NCBI GenBank assembly: GCA_002633005.1 | Contig: NMRA01000804.1 | Span: 37,621-74,416 of the forward strand | From: Phoronis australis | Lineage: Eukaryota; Phoronida; Phoronidae | DNA: 36,796 bases | Direction: 5' to 3' | Part shown: in pieces, positions 1 to 11,500 of the stretch | Layout: every line of letters starts with the position of its first letter | Numbering within the stretch: position 1 is the stretch's first letter | The notes under the pieces: generated by a model | What the model was told of the DNA's origin: nothing | Database searches by the model: none | Seen by the model: only the letters and a program-made list of their open reading frames with translations | Made by a program: the position numbers and the translations under genes

Positions 1-160
1 GCGGGAAGCGCTTGCCTCCTAAAACGTCACTTCCGGAAAAGCGGACGAGTAATTAATAAAATTACGAAAAGCTGTAATTAAGTGAAAAATATGTCTAGGA
101 TAACCAACCAACCTTATTTTAGCTCAAAATGACATGGAAAAAGGTTGCCTTCGCCTTTAA
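1..160. other. Unique 5' end, nothing assignable
   Basis: This stretch has no match in the intron upstream of exon 2 in the other copy (2525-3099). It starts GC-richer, with one CTTCCGGAA palindrome of ETS-site type near base 30, then becomes AT-rich. No exon of the expected upstream USP24 sequence is recognisable. It may be an allele-specific intron insertion. Confidence 0.3.
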
Positions 161-571
161 TTTTGCCATCTTGAATGCCCGTAATTGTGTTTGCCTAAGT
201 CAATATTTGTGCTGCTATTTACTGCGAATTGTTTGCGTTAACACTAATCTCTATGGGGAACTGTGTGCTTAAAGAATGCAACAGTCAGTTATAGAAGAGA
301 CATTATTTTATTAATTTAAACTTATAATCTTACAGTTTGGGAATTGATAGGTTTACAAAAACTGTCGTGGAAATCAAGGTAGTTTTTAAGACATGTTTGT
401 GCTTTGTGGATCATAACTGGGTCTCATCTCGAAGTTGTTTATGAATTCTCATGGGCCTTTTATTCAAGGCTTTGTGCATATATTTGTGTTTTTTTGAATC
501 CTTCCTACTGGATATGATCAAACGTAATCCATTCTAGAGGATGTTATTCAGTTCCCATTCCTTTGTTGCAG

Positions 572-712
572 GTTCTGAACCCTGACTCTGAGTTTCACAC
601 CAAGAACCGGTTGTCCAAGCCAGACAGATTATACTGGGAAGACAAGCTGGGGCAAGGGAAAACATTTGGGCAAGGCACATCCAACGGATGGTTGACTAAC
701 TTTATCAACAGG
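572..712 (+). pseudogene. Second copy of USP24 exon 2
   Basis: Acceptor TTGTTGCAG, 47 codons beginning [13 protein letters not shown] and ending NFINR, donor GTGCGT. The encoded residues are identical to exon 2 at 3507-3647; the base differences are silent. Called a redundant copy because it lies upstream of exon 1 and belongs to the duplicated block. The following 645-bp intron holds nothing else recognised. Confidence 0.8.
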
Positions 713-1357
713 GTGCGTTACTTGTCATTAGTCTTTTTGCATCCATTAGAAGACAATTTGTCATTATTTTTTTACCTCAATACAGCGCCATCTTTGTGGC
801 TTGACCCTTTGTTTTGGTTTCTGATTGCAGCGAGTTCGTGTTGGTAATTACCCATGACGTAATCACAGCACGAATGTCTTTGAATTTGGATTGTTTTTAA
901 CTGAATGCCGAATTCGCTGATGTTCATTTGATGTATTTCATTTCAACTTGACTTGTGTGACACTTAAAATTTTATATAGTGTAATGTGATATTATTTAGC
1001 GGAGCATTTGCGGTGGCATTTAGTGCTTGTAGGGACTCTATTCCAGCTGAACGGTGTCACGTTTTTTCATTAGAAGTTATTGCGTGTTGATGGACTTCTT
1101 GAGAAGCATCAGCTGATCTCAATTTGGAGACAAGTATCATGATCACTGTGCATTAGATTCTTGCTACAGTTTTGGATTATGTAGCACTAACCTTGGGGAC
1201 TTCAAGATGTTGCCAAGGTAGTAAGTACGGTTGCCATGGAGATGGTTCACAAATCATGGTTTTGGGGTAGAATTTGAAGTCAGTTTTTAACACTTCTGAA
1301 TTCCAATTCCAGTGTATTGCGTATGGCATCAGTATGTTTATTTTACTTTATTTTCAG

Positions 1358-1423
1358 TTTGCCTATAAGGATGGATTCAGTCATGTTGAGCGCCACCTAC
1401 GGGCCGAAAACCTTGACTTAGAT
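1358..1423 (+). pseudogene. Second copy of USP24 exon 3
   Basis: Acceptor TTTTCAG, 22 codons beginning [14 protein letters not shown], donor GTAAGC. Same residues as exon 3 at 4294-4359. The following 774-bp intron holds nothing else recognised. Confidence 0.8.
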
Positions 1424-2197
1424 GTAAGCATCAATTATAGATTGCTAAACTTAATATTCACATTGGTTAATTATACAAATGATTTGAAACAAAACTTTAT
1501 TTAACGTGCATTAAGGCCAGTGTGCCTATATCGGAAATAATGGATTTATTTTCAAAGACCGTATAATGGTTAAATTCCATTGATTCTCAATTCTGGCGTG
1601 AAATTAAGCATGAAAAACACTGGAGCCCAGGACAAGACTGCGTTTATTATTTCAAATTTCAAGCCGAACTGCCAAGGCCCAGCTGGCCACATCCTCGTGA
1701 AACACGGTGGGGGATTTTACTGAAGAATGGCTAGCACATGACCCCTACAAATAAACGTGTGACTGGAATTTTCTCACTCGTACTTTACCCTGCCTCAGGT
1801 CCCATGCCAAGCTTTGCTACGTACTAGTTGCCTTGATTACTGTGAGAATTATAGAAAGATCTCTGCATGGTTTGTTGTAATGTGGTGAGACTATTGTGTC
1901 TACTACCTGAGCTAGGTCAAGTGTGAACTACACCTTAATGTATCATGATTATTTGAAGGAGAGAGTAAAGTTCCATAGAAACAAGAACCTTGCAAAAATG
2001 CAAGATTGTGGAAGACTGCAAGATATCGCCGCGTATTAAAAACGAAGTACCCAATGGCTTTAGCCTTATCCATTTACGCAATTCCCAGCATGCACCATCA
2101 TACTTGAAGCAGAGGTAAAGAGCCCTCGTGCATTTTTGTTTCTTGTTGCTAACATTGTGTGATGCACCCATCCAGAAGTTGTTGTGTCGTTTTGCAG

Positions 2198-2260
2198 GAA
2201 ATGGCTGCACTGTTGGTCCCTTTTGGTGTGTGTGCCGAGTTCCTGAACCCCTCTCAGCTG
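2198..2260 (+). pseudogene. Second copy of USP24 exon 4, cut at the n
   Basis: Acceptor TTTTGCAG, then 21 codons from [10 protein letters not shown] to NPSQL, identical in protein to the start of exon 4. It is cut off at the ambiguous base 2261 where the other copy continues with [10 protein letters not shown]. The break inside a codon run next to an n marks an assembly junction. Confidence 0.85.
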
Positions 2261-2261
2261 N
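2261..2261. other. Ambiguous base, probable contig join
   Basis: A single n separates truncated exon 4 (second copy) from unrelated intron sequence leading to exon 1. The gene order on its two sides is out of sequence, so this n most likely hides a wrong join or a gap of unknown size. Confidence 0.8.
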
Positions 2262-2380
2262 GCAAACGTGAGGACGCTTTAATAGCTGGCGTGACACGAG
2301 AGCGCAATCGCGTGTCACGTAAACTATTCTCTAACAACATCATGTTTTCCTCGACTTATCCTTATACTCTTTGTACGCAG

Positions 2381-2524
2381 CTGATGTTCTCAGGAGCTGT
2401 CTACAGGTGGAATTCAGACATACATGAAGGGATTTACACCATGGTGCAGCTGTTAGTTGACCTGGTGGTCACCCAACTCCAGCATGACCCCGTACCTGTT
2501 GACCTCCTCTATACCTTGGCAGAG
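2381..2524 (+). CDS. USP24: USP24 exon 1 of the window
   Basis: Acceptor TTGTACGCAG, donor GTAAGC, 48 codons, phase 0 at both ends. Contains [16 protein letters not shown] and HDPVPVDLL, corresponding to the IHEGIYNML...QDPIPTGLL region about 200 residues into human USP24. Upstream exons with the UBA domain are not seen. The following 982-bp intron includes the start (3100) of the duplicated block and nothing else recognised. Confidence 0.92.
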
Positions 2525-5500
2525 GTAAGCAGTGTAACCTTTGAAGAGATGTATGTTTTAATGATTTTAACGTAGAAAATAAATCTAAAACTAAATAAGG
2601 CGATCCAGATCCTCCCATGGATACTATTGTTTCACGAAATGTAGAATATAAGTAGTTGATCCATTCTTGTTGTTTTATTTACCCATTTATATTCTACATT
2701 AATGATTTTAAACATTCAAGTTTTGTAACCCATTTTACTAGTACTTTTCTAAATACCGATTAATTACAAAGCTACATTTTAGTTCTAAATTAAGTTCGTT
2801 AAACATCTGATGTTCTTGGTGTGTTCGTTGCAGTTCTGTCTGGCTACTTATCACAATCTCTGTAATTACTACTGACTTAACTTTGACAACACAGCTACTT
2901 CATTGTGACAGATTGCTCTTTTCACGGGTTATTAATTCTGGCGTAAAGTGTGTCAAAGGTTGGCACGACTTTGCTGACCTGCCCAGTTGTTTGTGAAAGC
3001 TAGATGTTACATTTGCAAACCCGTGGGGTGGCGAGGTGACCATTTCAAACACTTGCAGTTTTTGTTTGTTCTCTTTACCTGGTTTCTTGATTACCTTAGT
3101 TTTGCCATCTTGAACGCCTGTAATTGTGTTGCCTAAGTCAATATTTGTGCTGCTATTTACTGCGAATGGTTTGCGTTAACATTAATCTCTTTGGGGAACT
3201 GTGTGCTTAAAGAATGCAACAGTCAGATATAGAAGAGACATTTTATTAATTTAAACTTATAATCTTACAGTTTGGGAATTGAGAGGTGTACAAAAACTGT
3301 CGTGGAATGCAAGGTAGTTTTTAAGACATGTTTGTGCTTTGTGGATCATAACTGGGTCTCATCTCGAAGTTGTTTATGAATTCTCATGGGCCTTTTATTC
3401 AAGGCTTTGTGCATATATTTGTGTTTTTTTGAATCCTTCCTACTGGATATGATCAAACGTAATCCATTCTATAGGATGTTATTCAGTTCCCATTCCTTTG
3501 TTGCAGGTTCTGAACCCCGACTCTGAGTTTCACACCAAGAACCGGTTGTCCAAGCCAGACAGACTATACTGGGAAGACAAGTTGGGGCAGGGGAAAACAT
3601 TTGGGCAAGGCACATCCAACGGATGGTTGACTAACTTTATCAACAGGGTGCGTTGCTTGTCATTAGTCTTTTTGCATCCATTGGAGGACCATTTGTCATT
3701 ATTTTTAACCCCAATACAGCGCCATCTTTGTGGCTTAACCCTTTGTTTTGGTTTCTGAGTGCAGCGAGTTCGTGTTGGTAATTACCCATGACGTAATCAC
3801 AGCCCGGATGTTTTTGAATTTGGATTGTTTTTAACTGAATGCCGGATTCGCTGATGTTCATTTGATGTATTTCATTTTGGCTTGACCTGTGTGAGACTTA
3901 AAAGTTCATATAGTGTAATGTGATATTATTTAGCGGAGCATTTGTGGTGGCATTTAGTGCTTGTGGGGACTCTATTCCAGCTGAACGGTGTCATGTTTTT
4001 TCATTGGAAGTTATTCGGTATTGATGGACTTCTTGAGAAGCATCAGCTGATCTCAATATGGAGACAAGTGCCATAATCACTGTACATTAGATTCTTGCTG
4101 CAGTTTTGGATTATGCAGCAGTAACTTTGGGGACTTCAAGATGTAATGCCAAGGTCGTAAGTACGGTTGCCATGGAGATGGTTCACAAATCATGGTTTTG
4201 GGGTAGAATTTGAAGTCAGTTTTTAACACTTCTGTATTCCAATTCCAGTGTATTGCGTATGGCATCAGTTGTTTATTTTACTTTTATTTTCAGTTTGCCT
4301 ATAAGGATGGATTCAGTCATGTTGAGCGCCACCTACGGGCTGAAAACCTTGACTTAGATGTAAGCATCAATTACAGATTGTTAAACTTAATATTCACATT
4401 GGTTAATTATACAAATGATTTGAAACAAAAATTTGTTTAACGTGCATTAAGGCCAGTGTGCCTATATTGGAAATAATGCATTTATTTTCAAAGAATGTAT
4501 AATGGTTAAATTCCATTGATTCTCAATTCCGGCGTGAAATTAAGCATGAAAAACACCGGAGCCCTGGACAAGACTGCGTTTATTATTTCAAATTTCAAGC
4601 CGAACTGCCAAGGCCCAGCTGGCCACACCCTTGTGAAACACGGTGGGGGATTTTACTGAAAAATGACTAGCACATGACCCCTACAAATAAACGTGTGACT
4701 GGAATTTTCTCACTCGCACTTTACCCTGCCTCAGGTCCCATACCAAACTTTGCTATGTACTAGTTGCCTTGATTACTGTGAGAATTATAGAAAGATCTCT
4801 GCATGGTTTGTTGTAATGTGGTGAGACTATTGTGTCTACTACCTGAGCCAGGTCAAGTGTGAACTACACCTCAATGTATCATGATTATTAGAATGAGAGA
4901 GTAAAGTTACATAGAAACAAGAACCTTGCAAAAATGCAAGATGGTGGAAGACTGCAAGATATCGCCGCGTATTAAAAACGAAGTACCAACGGCTTTAGCC
5001 TTATCCGCATAAATCTTGCGTCAACGGAACGCAACATTTACGCAATTCCCAGCATGCACCATCATACTTGAAGCAGAGGTAAAGAGCCCTCGTGCATTTT
5101 TGTTCCTTGTTGTTTAACAGTATATTGCTAACATTGTGTGACGCGCCCATCCTGAAGTTGTTGTGTGGTTTTGCAGGAAATGGCTGCACTGTTGGTCCCT
5201 TTTGGTGTGTGTGCCGAGTTCCTGAACCCCTCTCAGCTGCGACCTGTACTCGGCCCTGGCATGGAGCGCGTTGTCAAGTATATCACTGATATGACAGATA
5301 ATGAGCTGAAAGACAAAGTAGGCATAATCACATTAAAAATAGTTGTCTACGCGATTTATTAATTAAAGATACTTTTTCCGTCTTCAAACTTTAATATCTT
5401 AAAGATACCCTTTCCGCATCACTTTCATTATCTACGTAGTCACAGAATAATTTCGTCAAAGTTTGCCTTTAAATGGTGTTCTTTCAACTTGTCGTCAATA

Positions 5501-8500
5501 TTTTAAGAATTCACAGAATTGAGAATCTCATTTTTGTCTCGAATTTTTTAGTACTGAAGTTGAAACCTACGAAATGACTGCCGTAGACCCAGTTGAAGGA
5601 TACCAAACATTTCATCTTTTTATAAACTTTACAGTAAAGAACACAAGTATGTAGAGGGCTGCACTTTATGAAATGATCCTATTTGAGTGTTATTGTTCGA
5701 CAGATGAGAGCATTCCCGAATACTGAACTTGGTGATTCGGATTTGATGGGTTGGTCATTTTATGCATTGAAAGCAGTTTGGCTAAAAATGAGGTGGTTCT
5801 ATGACATTCCAGTAGATGGGGTTAGTTACTGTTTCATTCATTTGCGAGTGGACAGTATTGGGTTTTGTGCGAAGTGTTATGTACACAGAAATATTCCTGA
5901 CCAGGTTTGAACCTGTGCCCTTTGGATGCACCTGATGATAAAAAGTGTGCCTTTTTCAGACTTAGTGTACTTAAAATGGAAACATATGAACCAGAAACTC
6001 CAAAGGCAATCAAAATAAGAACAAAATCATGTTTTACCCCACTAAGTTGACTAGAATCTTGCATTTTGGGAGGAGTGTTACGTTTTAAAAGGTACGCCTG
6101 GTGGTCAGACTGCTGCAATGTACTTGGGGTGCTGTAAGCGAATTCAGTAATTTCTGCCGTTATTGCTCATGACAGAAGAAAATCTTGCGATTGTAGATAG
6201 TGATTCACTTTCATTATCTCGTTTAAAACAGAAAGTCGCATGTGTCTCTGAGATACTGGCTAGTGTCAAACTGCTATGCAAACACCTATGGCAGAACCAG
6301 GTCAGTGATGTGGACAATCTCAGACTACAGGTGGCGCTGAGAATGCTTAAGTCTCCAAACTTCAATGCACGGATGAATGCGCTCAAGGATGTAAGTGTTG
6401 GCTAGTTGGAATCGACTTTCTTGAAAAGTGTTGAGGATAATAAAGATGCTGTAATGTGCATTGTTCTTTCATTGAATTCGAATTTCCATTATTTGTCAAT
6501 ATGACCAAAATCTAACTTTGATTAGTTTTTACCATTGACTGTATGCTGCTGTGCAGTTGTTGGTTAATCTGTGGGCTCAAACTCTTGCCTAGCTTCCTGC
6601 CTTCTGATGTCATCAAAATGTATACGTCATCAAAGTTGTGTATTGTTCAGAATACTACAGATAACATGACGTTGCTAGGTTACAAATTTTTTTTTGATAT
6701 GTGCTATTCTGTCATGATGCAAATTTTCCTATTTGTTGGTGTGATATAAGTTGTCTTGCAGTCTTGACCAATGTGTAAGAGGTCAAATTCTTTGGTTCTT
6801 GTTGAAACCGATTTCAAGATGGCTGTGTAACTGTAAAATTTTTATATTTCGTTGTTTGCTTCCATAGCTCTATTCTCTTTTGTTTTATATACTGCAGTAC
6901 TATGCACTATCCTTATGGTTGTGATTGTATCATGGTTTTATTTCAACTGTTTGCCCACAGGTGACCAAGCTTATTGAGGACAGTACAGCTTCTAAACCAG
7001 TGAAAATAGCTATACCCTCAGACAAACTTCTAGACTGGCTGGTAGACAACAAGGTTTTGTCTGTGGCTCTTGAAGGTAAGGGTGCTGCATTACACCAAGC
7101 TAGTGGTGCACATTTTATTGATTTTTTTGAACATGTGCACTTCGAAGGTTTTGAAGTTCATTAAAGAAACGTGCTTGGGCAGCAGCCGTTTACTTAACCT
7201 GCTTTGTACAGACTGTGATGAACATTATGAATTCTCCGCATTGTATTTGTCACATGGAGCACGCGTCTAAGGTATAAATCCTGGTGTGTCTCTTGGTGTT
7301 ATTAGTACTCGGTTGTAACTGGTGGTCATGTCAACGTTGTAAATGTCAAGAGACCCAAGCTTGCCCTCAAAGTGATGTTGAATTGAGTTGTGCATACACT
7401 ACACCACTACTTGGATGAAGTATTGCCCCCATCAAGAGTCCTAATTATTAGAGGTGTTGACCAATCATGACTCTTCATTCCAACAATTTTCTTGCCATAG
7501 AATTATACTTCTACTTTGTTTAATATTTTCCCACAATTTTCTGTCCTCAGTGACACGCTGCTGGTCTGACTGTGAGTTTCACTTTCCCTCAACCATCATG
7601 CCTAACAATTCCACCTCATTTTGACTGTCACAAAGCTGCGTCAAAATATTAGAAGTCAGCAAGCGGCATTTTGTTTTGACATTGCTCCTTGTCCTGTGAC
7701 TGTGACAGTTGACAATTATGTCTTCCGTGACTTTTGTCTTCGATGAAATTAACAATTTTGCTGATTTTGGGCTTAAAAACTAGCATCCCGTTCAGTAGCT
7801 CGTGAACCTCGCTAAAAAGCAACGTAAGATATTGCCGTGTATTTTAAATGAGAACACATGACTTTGGGTCGATTGTAGTGAGGTCCTAGCATTACTGAAT
7901 ACACACCAGGCCTTGGCAGCTCCAACAGTCCATTCCACAGTAAGTACAAAAGTGGGTCAATGGGTCAACTACTAGAAAAGATGAACGGTATACTGTGCCA
8001 AAGACTTCAAAAACCTGGGCACAAAGTCTAGTCAAATTGATTCCAAGTTCAATGTTTCCATCTTTTACAAATACTATATGTGCTTTTGGCTGCTTAAATA
8101 GGAATGGAAATACATCAAATTAGCATACGATTACTATGAACACATCAAATTAGCATACGATTACTATGAACTGGAGAGTGCCTACACTCTGCAGATTATA
8201 GGAATCTGGTGTGAGGTGGGTTTCGACCAGCCAGATTATTTACAAATCCAAAGTGTTATAAGAGTACCTGAATTTCCGCTTGCAAGCAGTCATGGTTTAA
8301 GTAGAGCTATGACTGAGCAAAAAAGGTGGGTCAGTGGGTCAACTACTAGCGATCTTGCAGTTGGAACAAACTCAGGCATCAAACAGATGCAACACAAACC
8401 TAGTGGGGAGGTAAATTCAACAATGGCTCAAAAAATGTACATCTTGTTGAAGCTTATCAGTTACCACCTGTGTGCTCTGTGACCTTGACATTGGAAACCT

Positions 8501-11500
8501 ATGACCTTGATAGCTGATACGTATGACCTTGACACTTGACACCCATGTCTTCTGAGACCTGTTCAACAATTGATGCTTATTTTCACTGTTACGTTTACCG
8601 TGTCATCTGTGACCATAAACTTCGACACATATTCCCTGTGCTACAGGAAACATTGACCAAAGCCAGTACTGCGACAAGGTGAAAGGTATCGTGGACTTCC
8701 TCGGGGCGCGTCTGTCTGAGGAGGAGCTGACCAAGATCTGGCATATGCAGGATGGTGAGACCAGCAGTGTGATCGATAATATCTACTCCATCATAGCTGT
8801 GGCTGTCATCAAGTTCAACTCAGAGCAGCTGGAGCACTTCTTCCTCTTAGTTCAAAAGGTAGAACGCAATGTTGGACCTCTGTAAAGCAGCATTAAATAT
8901 GAATTTTCTTTTAAAAACAAGTTATTATTGAAGTCACTTGCCAATTGATTGCAATTGTTCTGAACTCAGAAGTAATTTCAAGTCTTCAAAAAAGCTGAGT
9001 GTTTGTTATTACTTTTGACCAAGCTCATGATATTTCAAGTCATGCCGTGACCTGAAATATTAGGAGCATGTTCTGAAGCGATAATGAGCTGCCAGTTCTT
9101 GCTGAGCCTAGAGATCGCTTTTGAGCTGAATAAGGAACAAGTTAACGCCAATTTTATAAAGGTTAGAGTGGTTTAAAACAAAACTTGCTTTTGACAGAAA
9201 GCGTGGGTTTAATGTGGCACTGGTCTACTGTCGCCATGTCAACCACTATCGCTATGACAACCACTACGCTATCACACTATCATAACATATAGCCAGCATT
9301 ATCACAGCTGTGACTTTTGTCTGTGTTACTGCATTGATTTAGTCCTTATTAGTTGGCCAATCATGTAGGTTGATGTTTCCTCAATGGACTAGTTGTGTTT
9401 TAAGGCAGTTGTAAAGATATGCAACAAAAATATGCCTTCATGTTGTTGCAACCACCTTACCAAAGTACGTAGCTGTAAACAGTACCACCAGTTTTAATGC
9501 TGATCAATTGAAAGTATACCATTAAAACTGAAAGTGTTTGGGTTTAGACTTGTCTGCACATCGTAATAGTTTGTTTTCAGATGCGCTAGAAATTAATTAG
9601 AATTTTATTTTGTTTTTTCCCCAGAGTTGGAAGGATGAGAATGACCGACTACGTGAGAAGCTGCTGGTCTTGATTGGCAGGATCGGCAAAGATGCAAGGA
9701 ATTCCAAGATTACCACTAGGGTTGGTATAGCAAGTGTTTATGACTATGAACCTTCACTTATTATTACCACCAGGGTTGGTATAGCAAGTGTTTATGACTA
9801 TGAACCTTCACTTATTATTACCACCAGGGTTGGTATACCAACTGTTGAGTACTGCCTATGAACCATCATTTGTGACTTGTTCTGAAGTCAAGTTGTCGGT
9901 CATGCTTCACGTTAAATTTCTGACTTAGCTGGATATAATGAGATTGGCAATTTTTAGGTGTCGGTCTGGAGTACCTTATTGTTTATGCATTGGCTTATGA
10001 ACTTTGCTTGATTTCAGTAAGTTTCTGTAACTCATTTGTACACAGAATTATTTTAGCCTTCTGAGCAAATAATTGTAAACCACATTTGTTTGTATTTTGA
10101 CTCTTGTAAAACTGTCAACAAAAACAAAAGATAGCATTTCAAGGTTCATACCATCTACACTAGGTTATAAGGTCATCCCTAATATTTCATTTATTCTGAT
10201 CCATGTCAAATCAGTGGGGCCCATCTCTCTCACCTGCACCCTGTCTTTAGGTGGACTTGTACCTGAATGTATACGGCATTTCTTTTGGTAGCCTGGTTTC
10301 ATACTTGCCTCACTGTCCACCGTTTGTCTCCTCAGGTGTTGGAACTCTTATGGGATCTCGCCCACCTGCCCGCGCTTAAGTTGACCTTGGTTGAACTTGC
10401 ACTGGACGAGCACCTCTCCATTCTTAGTGACTCCTACAGTGTGAAGGAACAGACGAAGAAAGGTTACGTGATCAAGTGTGTCGAAGACATAAAGAAGGTA
10501 AGAATGGCATGCAGCCAGGTACATATTGAAGTGGGGTTGGGGTCAGAGTTCGCTGTCGGCTTCATTATTTTTCCTATCCCTCAGGTGGTTGAAGTGAAAA
10601 AGACGCTCCTTTCATAATTAGGTCTCGTCGGGGTAACAAGACATTTGCTATGACTGTGGATCCCTTGTTACTCTGCAGAAGCACTTCATTCAAAAACCCC
10701 TGTCATTGGAATTGAACTCACTAACTGTGTATCACAATATTTTAAAATTGCACTTGGGTGACATCCATCTTTGTCTAATTTAACACCCGTGTTTGCTTTA
10801 CCATCCAACAACAAAAATAATTTTAAACGTCTATGTTTGGCTTAACTCACACCCCTCACTGATTACGATCGAGGCATCCTTGAATGTGACCATCTAAAGT
10901 CGACATAAATGTTGTGTCTTGGGCATCATCTCGATCCACCAAACTTTTAATCACGTAATCCCAAACTTTCAGAAAAATTGTGTTTGAATACCAATACATG
11001 ACTCAATACCCATGCCCAGATATTGGATTTTCCCAATCAAAGCACCCTCAACGAGGTGCGTAGGAATATTTGAATGACTTCAACTCAGTCCATAGACTAA
11101 CCTTGTAAATTAGGAATGTTACATAACTATGATGAAGTGTAGTACAGACAAATGTGAATATTTTAAAATAATTGTGTAATAGCTCACATTAATAATTGTC
11201 TCGTACCTCCAGGGTGTCTGGGTGTTGCCGGCACTCAAGCAACTGCTGCACATCACTAAGAACATCGCCAAACACAGTTATGTGAAAGCTGAAAAAGGCA
11301 TACTGCATGAGCTCAACAAAGGCCACGAAATCATAAAACTAGTCACCAATAGTTTGGTCAAGTGCCACAAGATGTCAGTGCAGGCAGCTGCTGGCCAGCC
11401 TGTCACTCCCAGCACTGTCGTGGACGGGAAGTACCGCCACGAGGAGGTAAGTCATGTGACCAGAAATCACTCCATCAAGTCTGTTCCTGATGCTGTGCAG

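Larger units (their letters stand above)
161..2260 (+). repeat. Diverged copy of 3100-5239 (probable unmerged haplotype)
   Basis: From TTTTGCCATC at 161 to CTCTCAGCTG at 2260 the sequence follows 3100-5239 closely, with scattered substitutions and a few indels (the longest is about 35 bp present only at about 5007-5041). It contains copies of exons 2, 3 and the first 63 bp of exon 4 with their introns, then stops in mid-exon at the n. Because it precedes exon 1, it cannot be spliced in protein order. It is best read as the other allele joined end to end by the assembler. A real tandem duplication is the alternative. Confidence 0.9.

Noticed and set aside
20-60. USP24 promoter at the CTTCCGGAA motif
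   Set aside because: The window starts well inside the gene relative to the protein, so a single ETS-like motif is not evidence of a start site.
572-2260. Extra coding exons or a second USP24 gene from the first copy
   Set aside because: Exons 2-4 before exon 1 cannot be read in protein order, encode the same residues, and are cut at the n.
8216-8482. 88-codon open frame in the exon 6-7 intron
   Set aside because: No USP24 likeness; exon 6 joins exon 7 directly in frame without it.
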